Below, piece by piece: positions 31,428 through 41,253 of a stretch of 64,000 nt of DNA (position 1 is its first letter; each line of letters opens with the position of its first letter). The notes under the pieces are model-generated. The model was given only the letters and a program-made list of their open reading frames with translations. It did no database searches and was not told the origin of the DNA. Position numbers and translations under genes: made by a program. The DNA is taken from positions 85,624,001 to 85,688,000 of the forward strand of contig CM077597.1 in NCBI GenBank assembly GCA_039654915.1, in the 5' to 3' direction. This stretch comes from Aquilaria yunnanensis. Its lineage: Eukaryota; Streptophyta; Magnoliopsida; Malvales; Thymelaeaceae.

Positions 31428-33837
31428 CTAAGGCTTCCCGGCGTCCTGAGAGCCGCTCGTCTGTCCACCCTTTTCCGCCACCGTCCGCGCTGGAATTAAA
31501 GGAGAAAGCTTCAGATGTTCGATCTTGGACCATTTCCACCGAGGTCCCCCAGGAATATTTAGACCCTCTAGAAAAGAGAGGTCCAGACCTGGGAACCTCT
31601 GGAGAACTTGATGCCGAGCGAGACAGAAGCCGTCCTGAAACGCGACCTTGTTCATTTGATCAGACTTGTTCTTCTTAAGCTCAAGGTCGTCGAACTCATC
31701 CTTCAGATCCTCGACCTCCTCTTCCAGCGCCTTTATCCGCTCCTCCCCCTTCGGCACCTCCTTTAAAGACTGGACCTCGGCTTGAAGGGTTTTCTTCTCA
31801 GACAAGAGCGTGACTATGGTATTCTCTTTTCTTGCCTTGTCTTGAAGAAGGTCTTGGTTTGCAGCACGCAGCCCCACCACGTCATTACGGAGGTCGGCAA
31901 TCTTCCGGGAAGAGTCCGCCATCAAGAATTCCTTCTCCTTTCGGAACCCCTCCCGAATGGTGGCAACTTCCTCCTTCGCAGCATTTGCCAGCTGCTGGTT
32001 CTTGGCGGTCAATTCCGAGCACGTCGCTTTCGCCTTTTCTAGGGCTTCTAAGGCCGAAGCTCGGAATGCCGTCTGCCTGGCTACCCGAACTCGGAGAAAG
32101 CCGGCATACCCCAGCAACTGCAAAGAAGATCAAACGCAAGGTCAGTAAGAGCCAAACACTTAGGATAAAATTGAAGGGGAAGAGCTGTGAAGGATATACC
32201 TGAGCAGCGTGCTCGGTGATCTTCGCAGCGAGGGTGTTATCCTCCGGATGCGCCGCCGCTATAACCTTGAAGGAGGCCTCGGTGAGCACCCCCTTCGCAA
32301 TCTGCTTGGCCATTTCAGGACAGTCCCCGGAGTACAAGTTCATGTCCTCCGTAAATGTCCAGAAAGGCTCCTTCGGTATCTTCCCTTGCGGGACTTTGGC
32401 ATCACGGCGGGCCCTCGCCTCCGCGTGTTCGGAAGCCCAGTTCGGGGTAAGTAGCTCCCCTGCAGGGCGAAAAAGAGAAGTAGGTCAGAAACGAAGGCCA
32501 TTCCAGAAAAAAAAAGGAAAAACACTTTGCCTGGAAACAAACCTGGCGGGACCTCGACAACAACATCCTCGGCCTCCTCGGCCGAAATGCCCTTGCCCTT
32601 CTGTTTGCGCCGCTCCTCGGCAGAAGGTACTTCTACCACTACATCGAGGAGGGCCGGCGACGCAGTAGGACGTTGAGGAAGGACGTCGGGTTGAGGGACC
32701 TCGGATGCAGCAGCCTCAGGCGCCGGAATTTCGGCTGTCCCAGGCTCCTCGGCAGTCTCCTCGGAAATTTCTTCTAGAGGAACCTGAGCAGCTTTCTTTG
32801 CCCGTTTCCCCGAAGGACCCGCGCCAGTAGACTTCCGCCTCCGGGAAGCCACCTTTTTCGTCTGATCGTCCTCCCCTTGGCCGGAGAAGAGGGACTTGTA
32901 ATAGGCGGCAGTGTCGTCACCCATCTCTGAAACAGGAGAGAAACATTAGCGTAAGTCCGAGGAAAAAGCAGCAAAGGAGTAGAAGATAACTCACTTTCGG
33001 CAAGCGTTTCGAAAGAAATCTCCTCCTTAAGAAGCTTGACCAACCAGGAATCTTTCCCGGCGATGGCAGGAGCTGGCATCCCGAGGTCAGTCTCGTGCTC
33101 CTTTACCACCTTTAGTTCCCGAAGGACCTCTTCGGTCATCAACTTCCAGTTGATTGGAAAAGGGTAAAGGGCACGCGGAGAGACCTCGGGATCCCAGTCA
33201 GAAACAGCCCGAATGCGGGCGTTGAAATCCGCGAACACGGGAGCCAACTCTGGGGTCAGCAGCATCCTCGGATCAGCAACGTCCACATCCAGTGTGCCCT
33301 GAGCCCATTCGGTCGGAACGTACGACCAGGCCTCAGCCTTCTTCATGAAGAAGAACTTCTGTTGCCACCCCCGCCAGCTATCCTTAGTGGCGAAGGTGAA
33401 CATGAATTTCTTGCTCCCGGATCCTCGAGGTAGCATGAAATAGAAGCCACCCTTCGGGACCACAGAGAGCTTGTAGTACTGCATAAAAATCCTGAAATGG
33501 GGTTCTATCCCGAAGACGCCACACATGCAGAGGAAGGCGTTGAAATAGCAGTACGAGTTCGGGGGAAGCTGGTTCACCGCAATGCCATGAAATTGGCAGA
33601 ACTCGCACACCATCTTCGGGGGGGGGGATACCGAAGACCGGCCTTCAGTTGGGCTCGGAAAACGGTAACCTCCTTTCTATGGTTTGAAAAAGCATAATGG
33701 CTAGAACGAGGCAGCCTAGTAATGGCGTAAGAGGGAAGAAAGAATTTTTTCTTCCACCTCTCTAATTTCTCAGGGGTGGTGCAACAAGGATGGGCTAAAA
33801 GAGGCTGCCAGCTCTCAGGAATGGGCATTTTCGACAT
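31428..33837 (-). CDS. Tat2 antisense gene (aORF), four exons, one frameshift
   Basis: Exons on the minus strand: 33837-32995, 32926-32543, 32459-32200, 32117-31428, about 725 codons. Introns of 68, 83 and 82 bp begin GT and end CAG. Codon phase is kept across all three junctions (phase 1, 1, 0). Exon 1 resembles the plant 'Transposase_28' (putative gypsy-type transposon) domain: NQLPPNSYCYFNAFLCMCG, GGFYFMLPR, DSWRGWQQKFFF. Exon 2 starts MGDDTAAYYKSLF and turns basic, then Glu/Pro-rich. Exon 3 has KEPFWTFTEDMNLYSGD. Exon 4 is a long coiled coil ending in MNKVAFQDGFCLARHQVL. The only break is in a ten-base G run (33618-33627). Antisense extra ORFs are known in the Tat lineage, but their role is not established. 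Confidence 0.75.
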
Positions 33838-34075
33838 AAAAATGAGTTTGAAAAATGGAAGAAAACAGTTTCCAGAGAAAAACTCAGAAGAACACAAGGA
33901 TCAAAACGCACTGGCAAACAAAAACCCACCGAAAGATTTGCCAAAATCTGAGGACGCCGTCGTGAAAGTTGGCTGGAAAAAGGCTCTGATTACGGAAGCT
34001 CCGCCACAGAAAGCAAGAAAAAATGCAAGAACAGAGGCAAAGTAGAGAGCGAAAGGAACTTATGATGGAACGGGA

Positions 34076-34083
34076 TATTTATA
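34076..34083 (-). promoter_or_regulatory. TATA box of the Tat2 antisense gene
   Basis: TATAAATA on the minus strand, about 240 bases before the antisense ATG. Tat3 has TATATAAG at the equivalent place (45726-45733). Confidence 0.6.
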
Positions 34084-34213
34084 TGTCAGAAGTGGGTAAC
34101 CGAAACATCATCATAAGTGCCCTTTGGAAGTGAACCGTCGCCGCAACTGCTCTCTGCACCTGAAAAGGCGCGCCCTCTGTATCAGACGCGACTCTCCTCC
34201 AATGGTGAAGCGC

Positions 34214-34219
34214 CACGTG
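34214..34219 (-). promoter_or_regulatory. G-box upstream of the antisense gene
   Basis: CACGTG within minus-strand GACACGTGGC, which is the form of an ABA-responsive element, about 130 bases upstream of the TATA box. Tat3 has a CACGTG at 46007-46012, further upstream. Confidence 0.45.
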
Positions 34220-34391
34220 TCAACCGCTGCGTAAAAATGGGGCACACGTCCTCCAAGCGTCCCTTGAAATCTGGGACACGTCTTCTGATATCCCTAGAAA
34301 ACTGGGGCGCACCGCTCAGACTGACACGCTTGGTCAAACAGACCTGCAGAAACAAAGAGCAGGCCACCTTGAGGACGCCAAGAGACAGGCT

Positions 34392-34560
34392 ATGGCTGAA
34401 CAGCCCATGACCTTCGGGCAAGAGGTGTATCTTCGGCACAGGCTCCGCCCCGAAGGCACCAAAGAACGGGCCAAGGCCGAAGAGCCCGTAATTTTCGGGC
34501 AAAAGGCACATCCTCGGAACAGGTTATGCTTCCAAAAGAGACTCCCATAGACGACCTAGG
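34392..34560. repeat. Imperfect direct repeat before the Tat2 3' LTR
   Basis: Two units about 84 bp apart share GAACAGCCC or GAAGAGCCC, TTCGGGCAA and TCGGAACAGG-like blocks. They lie between the antisense promoter and the purine tract. No other coding content is seen in 34084-34610. Confidence 0.5.
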
Positions 34561-34597
34561 AAAGAGATGCAAAACCGAAGTCTTCCTTCGGCTTTCC

Positions 34598-34610
34598 AAA
34601 GGGGGGCATG
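34598..34610 (+). other. Tat2 polypurine tract
   Basis: AAAGGGGGGCATG immediately before the 3' LTR start TGATAGCC. Tat3 has a matching GGGAGGGGGCATG at 46166-46178. Confidence 0.75.
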
Positions 34611-35456
34611 TGATAGCCAAACGCTATCGCCTATATCTGGCCGAACTCCCTGCCACAAGAATGGCCAGAAGAAGCTGGCGCTACCCGAGAAAAGGTGTGA
34701 TCAAGCACCTCGGGAGATAGCCGAAGAGCTCCGAGCCCGGCACGCCAGGACACTACTCGCCCCCCCAGGGTCGTGAACGAATCGCCTTCAGAAAAGTGGT
34801 AGCAGACATAGCGAGCCGAACATGATTTCCCCGAAGGCGGAACTCCCTGAAGCTGGGAACCCCCGAACTCGGGGCTTGTTTCCCGAAGAGGCTCTGTCTG
34901 AACCAAAGGACGACCTCACCCAGGGACCTCGGGAGTACGGCAGGAGATTTACGGAAGCATTTAAGGAAGCCTCTGACACATCCAATTACAGACGCCACAA
35001 TCCGCCTCAAAAGGCGCTCTGCCACGCTGACGCCATCGAAATCACATCATGGCCCGCCTCAGCACGTGGCTCAAGGTAACCTACTATCTGTCTCCTATGC
35101 CCAGAAAGTCAGGAACATCCGACCGAACACGTGTCGTGATCTGAACGGGCTAGGCACTCCTATAAAAACTAGGAGTTAACACCAGACAGGAGGACGGTTG
35201 GCTGGCAAAATACGGCTCCCATTACCAGGCAAAACTCCTCAGCCCTTTGTGCTATTTTCTCTGCCTTTCTCTCAGCCACCACTGACTTGGGCGTCGGAGG
35301 CTCCCCCCCCGGAAAAACATTCCGGGGGCCTCCTAACCTTTTGCTTCTGAGCTTTCAGGCACTCTCCTTGGGGCGACCTACCTTCCAGGCGTTCTTCCTT
35401 CCGGAAGTCTCCTCGACAGTCATCATGACTCAAAACGATGAGGCCCCAGGCCATCA
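34611..35456 (+). repeat. Tat2 3' LTR
   Basis: Same as the 5' LTR except for a few substitutions and one extra C in a C run near 35304-35311. It ends CCATCA before the duplicated GTAAG. Confidence 0.93.
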
Positions 35457-35461
35457 GTAAG

Positions 35462-36390
35462 CCCAGAGGCGAAGCCCGTTCTCCAGAAAAAATGAAGCCT
35501 CTCGGGACACAAAAACAACTTCATGAAACATGAAGTCCAACACTTAATAGATGTAGGCGTAATCAGGGAGGTCAAGTACCCTGAATGGTTAAGCAATGTG
35601 GTCATCACTACAAAAGAAGGGAGCAACAAGCTCCGAATGTGCATTGACTTCTGAAACTTAGATGACGCTTGCCCTAAAGATTCGTACCCTCTCCCGCTAA
35701 TAGACTAGTTGGTAGACTCAATTGCTGAGTACGGACACGTGAGCTTCCTTGACACCTTTAGCGGGTATCATCAAATCAGAATGGATCCCAAAGATGAGGA
35801 AAAAATCGCCTTCATCGCCGAAGTCGGTACGTACTGCTATGTTAGAATGCCCATCGGACTTAAAAATGTAGGAGCTACCTACCAGAGGCTAATGAATAAG
35901 GTCTTCAAAGACCAAATAAGGAGAAACATGGAAGTCTACGTCAATGACATGATAGTCAAAAGCAAGCTGCCCGTCAGTTATATCACAGATTTGGAGGAGA
36001 CTTTCCACCAACTTAGGGCATTCGAAATACGCCTTAATCCAAAAAAGTGCGTCTTCGGCGTAAGTTCGGGCAAGTTCCTCGGATTTATGGTGTCAGAAAG
36101 AGGCATCGATGCCAACCCGAAGTCAAAGCACTATTCGGATTCCGAACTCCCGTCACAACAAAAGATATCCAAAGACTCACCGGAAGAGTAACGTCCCTTA
36201 GCAGATTTATTTCCAGGTATGGGGATCGCTGCCGAGCATTCTTTAAAGTCATTACAAAGGCAGCAAAAAATGGTGGCAACCTCAAAGACGATGACAGTCC
36301 TTGGAACGAGGAGTTCCAAAAAGCCTGGGAGGAGCTTAAAGTCTATCTATCTCGCCTACCTACTCTTTGGCAACCACAAGAGGGATAACC
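35462..36390 (+). pseudogene. Tat1 reverse transcriptase (continued)
   Basis: Resumes after Tat2. The first part (to about 35700) carries VREV-equivalent and LRMCIDF motifs with stops. From 35709 an open frame gives LSFLDTFSGYHQIRMDPKD, MPIGLKNVGATYQRLMNKVF and YVNDMIVKS, where the first catalytic Asp of the usual YVDD box is Asn. A frameshift near 36120 moves the reading to a second frame with LTGRVTSLSRFISRYGDR and EEFQKAWEELKVYLSRLP. The polymerase is inactive by both criteria. Confidence 0.8.
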
Positions 36391-37140
36391 TCTTATATTG
36401 TACCTCGCAGTTACCGAAAAAACACTAAGTTCGGTTCTCGTAAAAAAAGAGGGGGGCGGAGCAATGGCCAGTATACTACGTGAGTAAGTCCCTGCATGGC
36501 ATCGAGGTCAGGTATCCCCTGCTACAAAAGGCTATTTATGCCTTGGTGTTAGCAAGCAGGAGACTACGCCCGTACTTTCAGGCTCACCCCATTATTATCC
36601 GAAGTAACCTACCTCTTCGGGATGTCATGAAAAGAGTAAATCATTTGGGAAGACTTTCCAAGTGGTGCATAGAGCTTGGCGAGTATGATATTACTTACGA
36701 GCCAAGGAAAGCAGTAAAAGCTCAAGCTCTAACAGACTTCATTGATGAAGTGCCCATTGCTGAAGGAGAACAATTGGACCTCGGCAAAGTTGAGCCAGAA
36801 TGGACCTTGTTTGTGGATGGGGATCCAGTTCCGAACACCAAGGAGCTGGGGTAATCATTCGTGGCCCCGAAGGCCTCAAAGTCATGAAATCCATCAAATT
36901 TGGGTTTAATGTCACCAACAATATGGCAGAATATGAAGCTCTCATAGCAGGGTTATGCCTGGCCAGAAAGATTGGTGTGAGAAATCTAAAAGCCCACAGT
37001 GACTCCCAACTGGTGGTGCGGCAGATGGCAGGGGACTATAGTGCAAAGGACCCAACTCTGGTGAAATATCACGAATGCGTATCGAAGCTCATCCAGGAGT
37101 TCGACGTAGTACATATTGAAAATGTACCTCGTTGAGACAA
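36391..37140 (+). pseudogene. Tat1 RNase H and second RNase H
   Basis: The RNase H frame (36480-36854) has KSLHGIEVRYPLLQKAIYAL, YFQAHPIIIR, LSKWCIELGEYDITYEP and ALTDFIDEVP. The extra RNase H follows with a frame change near 36830: EWTLFVDG, GAGVIIRGPEG, NNMAEYEALIAGLCLARKIG, HSDSQLVVRQMAGDYSAKDP. It keeps the block that Tat2 has deleted. It ends at a stop in NVPR near 37133. Confidence 0.75.
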
Positions 37141-38473
37141 TAACAAAGCGAACAGCTTGGCCAAATGAAAAAGGTTCACCGAAGTGTTAAGCCAACTGAG
37201 CATAGCGACGCTAACCATAGCAACCTCGGGCCAAGGGTGGAAAGATCCTACAAAGAGGTATCTTGCAACTGAAAAGCTCCCCGAAGATCCTTACGAAGTG
37301 GCAAAGGTGTGAAGGCGTTCCGGACGATATTTTCTAATTGGGGAAGAATTATACCGCAAGGGTACGCGAATCCATTGCAAAGGCGTGTCAGTGAAGAGGA
37401 TGCTAGGATGGTTCTCGAAGAGGTCCACGAGGGGGTTTGTGGTTCCCATATCAGAACTAATGCCTTGGTGAAAGTAATACTCCGCCAAGGATACTTCTGG
37501 CCTACCTTGAGAAAGGACGCAAAGCAGTTCGTCCAAAAGTGTGACAATTGCCAAAGACACGCTAGCATCCAAAGACTCCCCTCGAAGTTAATAACCTCGG
37601 CAGATTACCCTTGTCCCTTTGTAGTGTGGGGCATAGATCTCATTGGGCTGCTCCGGACAACACCCGGAGGAGTGAAGTTCTGTGTGGTGGCAGTGGATTA
37701 CTTCACTAAGTGGATCGAGGCAAAACCCTTAACAACTATTTCGGCAAAGGATATAAAAAAGTTCGTCTGGAAAAACATTATATGCAGGTTCGGCATACTG
37801 AGAGTGATAGTGGCCGATAATGGTTCCCAATTTACAGACAAGGGGTACCAAGAATTCATCACCAACCTCGGAGTAAAAATGCACTTCGCCCCGGTAGCTC
37901 ATCCCTAGAGCAACGAACAAGTAGAGGTATCCAACATAACCATAAAAGAGGGTCTGAAAAAGAGGTTGGGAGAAGCAAAGGGAAAATGGCCAGGAGAACT
38001 TCCTATTGTGCTATGGAGTTATCGAACGACACCCCGAAGGGCCACGGGGGAAACACCTTTTTCACCCGTCTTCGGCATAGAGGCCATTATCCTTGTCGAA
38101 GTAGTGCGGCCATCAATCAGAATACAAGTGTTCAACAAAAGAGGGAATGATCTCGGATTGAGAACTAAGCTTGATCTGGTTGACGAACATAGAGAGGTGG
38201 CTGAACTCAGAAGGAAAGCCTTTAAGCAAAGAGTGGCCACATCCACAAACCTGCGCGTTAGGCCGAAAGGAATAAGGAAAGGAGACCTCGTTCTCCGAAA
38301 GGCTGAATTTGAGCCCCGAAGACCTTCCCAAGGGGTGCTTCGGGCGAACTAGGAAGGGCCTTACTTGGTCCTTGACGAAGTTCGCAAGAGAGTATACAAG
38401 CTTGGCGACACTGGAGGGGAAGAACTGAAAAACACATGGCACTTGGATGCCTTAAAAAAAATTCTATACTTAG
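37141..38473 (+). pseudogene. Tat1 integrase
   Basis: The zinc finger reads VHEGVCGSHIRTNALVKVIL and KCDNCQRH. The core reads VWGIDLIG and VADNGSQF with the catalytic Asp kept, then HP followed by a TAG stop and SNEQVEVSN. Tat3 has the same TAG at the same place. The C-terminal part reads GDLVLRKAEFEPRR and ends near 38473 with further stops. It is non-functional. Confidence 0.75.
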
Positions 38474-38914
38474 AATTTTTGATGAAAAATTGTAGAAGTT
38501 AGAAATTTTTTCTAAGTACAAAAGTTTTCTCCCATCTGAGGGTACCCGTCGAGCAAAGCTGAAACATGCACTCGCGAATGTCACATTTTCCTACTGAAAT
38601 TCATGAGGTTATATGCCTAAAAAAGGGTGAAGTCTATCAAGTATGGCCAATGAAGGCAGGCTATAATTTGCCTAAGGTAGTTCATCAACGAAGAACGTTG
38701 ACCCAAAGGTTGACCAATAAAACGAGCAAAGCGTACGTTTCCGACGTCCCTCGACCGAAAGTGGTCGGGACAACTGGGAAACAAAAATATTGCTCAAAGG
38801 ACTTAACCAAATTATGAAGGAAGGGAAATTTATTGAAGAAGGCCTTGGAGCAAGGAGAAAGTTACAAGGAGAAAAATTGCAAGGAAAAAGAAGAAGACAA
38901 AGGTCCTAGAATAA

Positions 38915-39501
38915 CTAAGGGACCCCGACGTCTTTAGAAGCTCCCGCTCCTGCGTCCTTAGCCGGTGCCTTCGGTACTGAAGGAGGAGCAGATGGTAGGT
39001 TAAGGTATTCAATCTTTAACCAAGTCCACCGAGGCTCCTCTGGAATGTCCAGGCCAACGAAGAAGGAGACGTCGAGGTTTGGGTACTTCTTTAGGACTTG
39101 ATGCTAAGCTAGGCAAAAACTGTCCTAAAGGGCAACCTTGGTCGCCTGAACAGCCTTGTCTTTCTTGACGTCCAAGTCCTCTACCTCGCTCTGAAGCTCG
39201 GCAACCTCCTTCTCCAGCTCATTTATCTTCTTTTTCTTCTTTGAATCATCCTTCAGCGAATCGACCTTGGCTTGAAGCTCAGCTTTGTCATCAAGCGCCT
39301 TCGCCAGGAGAGCAGAACCTTCTTCCTTCTCCTTTTAAATGGCCTCGTTGGCCGAGTTCAGACTCATAACCTTCTCCCCAAGGTCGGACATCTTCTTGGA
39401 GAAATCCTTCAAGAGCACTTTTTGGCCCTTCAAGCCGAAGCTTGGCGACCTCCTCCTTGGCTATCCGGCTCAACTTGGTATTCTTCACAACCGAGCTAGC
39501 A
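38915..39501 (-). pseudogene. Tat1 antisense gene, 3' remnant
   Basis: Minus-strand coiled-coil and tail homologous to exon 4 of the Tat2 antisense gene. HQVLKKYPNLDVSFF and PEEPRWTWLKIEYL are readable, with the stop at 38915-38917. The upstream side is cut at about 39501 by the TekB-3 junction, so exons 1-3 and the promoter are missing. The spacer 38474-38914 holds one unit related to the Tat2 hairpin repeats. Confidence 0.65.
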
Positions 39502-41253
39502 CAGAAACAAGACCCATGTGATTTGAGTTTGGGATGAGAAAGTTTGAGCAGTTTTCGTGCAAGGTCGCACGCTTTCGCGCAATGCTGGAAAGCGTTGGCG
39601 ACGCCATATTGGCGACGCGTCGCTGGTGGTGACGTGAGTTGGCGATTCATCACCGAGAAGTGCAAAAATTCTCCGATTGCTGATGCCTTTGGCGACGTGT
39701 TGCCAACGGTGCCGCCAAGGCATTTTGCCCCCAAGCTCCGGGCATCCTAAGTGTGTCTCAAACTCTCAGTTTTCATCCCTGGGCTAATTTAAGATGTTCC
39801 ATAGCCTTAGTTGGGTCTGGAACTCATTCCTAAGTTGGGAAGTATGCATTATTTAGGAGGTAGCTAAGTGGTGTGGTTAAGGAAGGGTAAGTAATGGTGG
39901 CTAAGGAAGTTAAAGTGCTTCAGTTCCCAAGTGAGCACTAAGGGGATCAAGTCGGGTTTCAGACCCTTTGTTGGCCGAGTGGAATGTCATAAACTATTGG
40001 TCAATAAAAAGGAAACCTAACAGAATCCCGACCAAACTTTATGGTTTGGTAAGTAAGCCACTAAGGGGCCCTAAGCTAAGCTCGAAGAGCTTGGTAAGTT
40101 GAACCACATAAGGCAGCTACCCTGCACAATAAGTTAAGGGAAGAGACGGGAAAAGGATGAGTAAGTGGTGACCCACTTTAAGTAGCCTGTCAAGGTGGGC
40201 AAGGTTTGAGTAAGTGTCAAGTTACTCTAAGGTGCCCATAAGAGGACTTCATTGGGGTTAGTTAAGTGCTAGCATAGGATACAAGGGCCAGTATCCAAGT
40301 ACACCGGTCGTAAGAGCTCACGGCAAGTCTAGCACTTACTGGTGTAAAGAAGTCCTAAGTGCATTTGCATGTGCATATTTCATTCATCCATCCATCCATT
40401 CATCCATCATTTGCATTGGTTGTTGTTTTATTCTTGCTTCTGGTTGCACTGTTGACTGCTTGTTTTGTTTTGGATGCTATATATTTATATATAATTGTGG
40501 TGCTTTGTATGCTTGCATATCTTTCTTCCTGCAGGTACTAAATCCCTTACTGGGTACTTTAGAATACTCACCCCTTAAGTGTTGTGCAGGTTTAAGCGGA
40601 TTGTTTGGGCTTAAAAGTTGGTAAGGGGCAGCTGTTAAAGCTAAATTTTATGGGTTAAAAGGTATTCTCTAAGTAGGAAACTCCAACTTTTTGAGTTACT
40701 TATGGCATAAGCTAGTTCTAACCAAAGTGGTTGACTTACAGTTTAAGGCTAAGTGAGTACAAGGAAAGTGTGGCTCATCACTTGAAGCTAGCTTGCTTGG
40801 GTGAAGAGCTAAGGATGGATCTTTGTACCTTAGTAGTTATGAGATGCTTCGCTTATATGTATGGTAATTTCATACATAGATCGCCTCTACTAGTGTCCAT
40901 TGGTGTGTATAACACTATGGTTACTTTTGGGTGCATATAAGTTTGAGATGTATGCACATAGTTGTTACTTGAAGTTAAAGCAACTAAAGGTTTATGTCTT
41001 GGCTTATTTGAATTATATTTTCGTTAATTGCCATGGCACTGTTTTCAATGATGTTTTAATTTAATTATTATTGCATAGCCAAGACAATGCATGCATATTT
41101 CTTATGTAGGGTAGGCTAAGTAACTAGTTGCATAAAATGATTTAAGGTACTTCACGAGTAATAACTAGCCAACTGTAACCCAAGTGGGATCATACTTCCC
41201 AAAGAGCCTACCAGTGTTAGTAATTTAGGGCACTGGGGCCCTGTTCCACCACA
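39502..41253 (+). mobile_element. TekB-3: truncated LTR
   Basis: Matches the 3' two-thirds of a TekB LTR in the opposite orientation to TekB-1. It ends GGGGCCCTGTTCCACCACA at 41253 and lacks roughly its first 900 bp. The palindrome module (about 39593-39720) is decayed, with many CpG sites lost. No matching duplication is visible because the left end is gone. It joins Tat1 to Tat3. Confidence 0.8.

Larger units (their letters stand above)
24864..35456 (+). mobile_element. Tat2: full-length Tat/Retand-type element nested in Tat1 pol
   Basis: 10593 bp, LTRs 24864-25708 (845 bp) and 34611-35456 (846 bp), target duplication GTAAG (24859-24863 and 35457-35461), primer site next to the 5' LTR and purine tract next to the 3' LTR. 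By eye I count about seven substitutions and one C-run indel between LTRs, just under 1 percent, so it is fairly young. Despite this, gag-pol carries many stops and shifts. A 3.8-kb region between pol and the 3' LTR holds a tandem repeat array and an antisense, intron-containing gene. Confidence 0.93.
16157..39501 (+). mobile_element. Tat1: old, broken Tat/Retand-type Ty3/gypsy element (with nested insertions)
   Basis: The parts run in order on the plus strand: 5' LTR (16157-16753 plus 22097-22385), primer site (about 22388), gag, protease, then after Tat2 the reverse transcriptase, RNase H, a second RNase H, integrase and the tail of an antisense gene. The element stops at about 39501, where a TekB LTR fragment begins; its 3' LTR is missing. 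Motifs such as a GLKNVGATYQRL reverse-transcriptase segment and the extra RNase H place it in the Tat lineage. Its LTR start has decayed from TG to TT. Numerous stops and shifts show it is dead. Confidence 0.85.
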
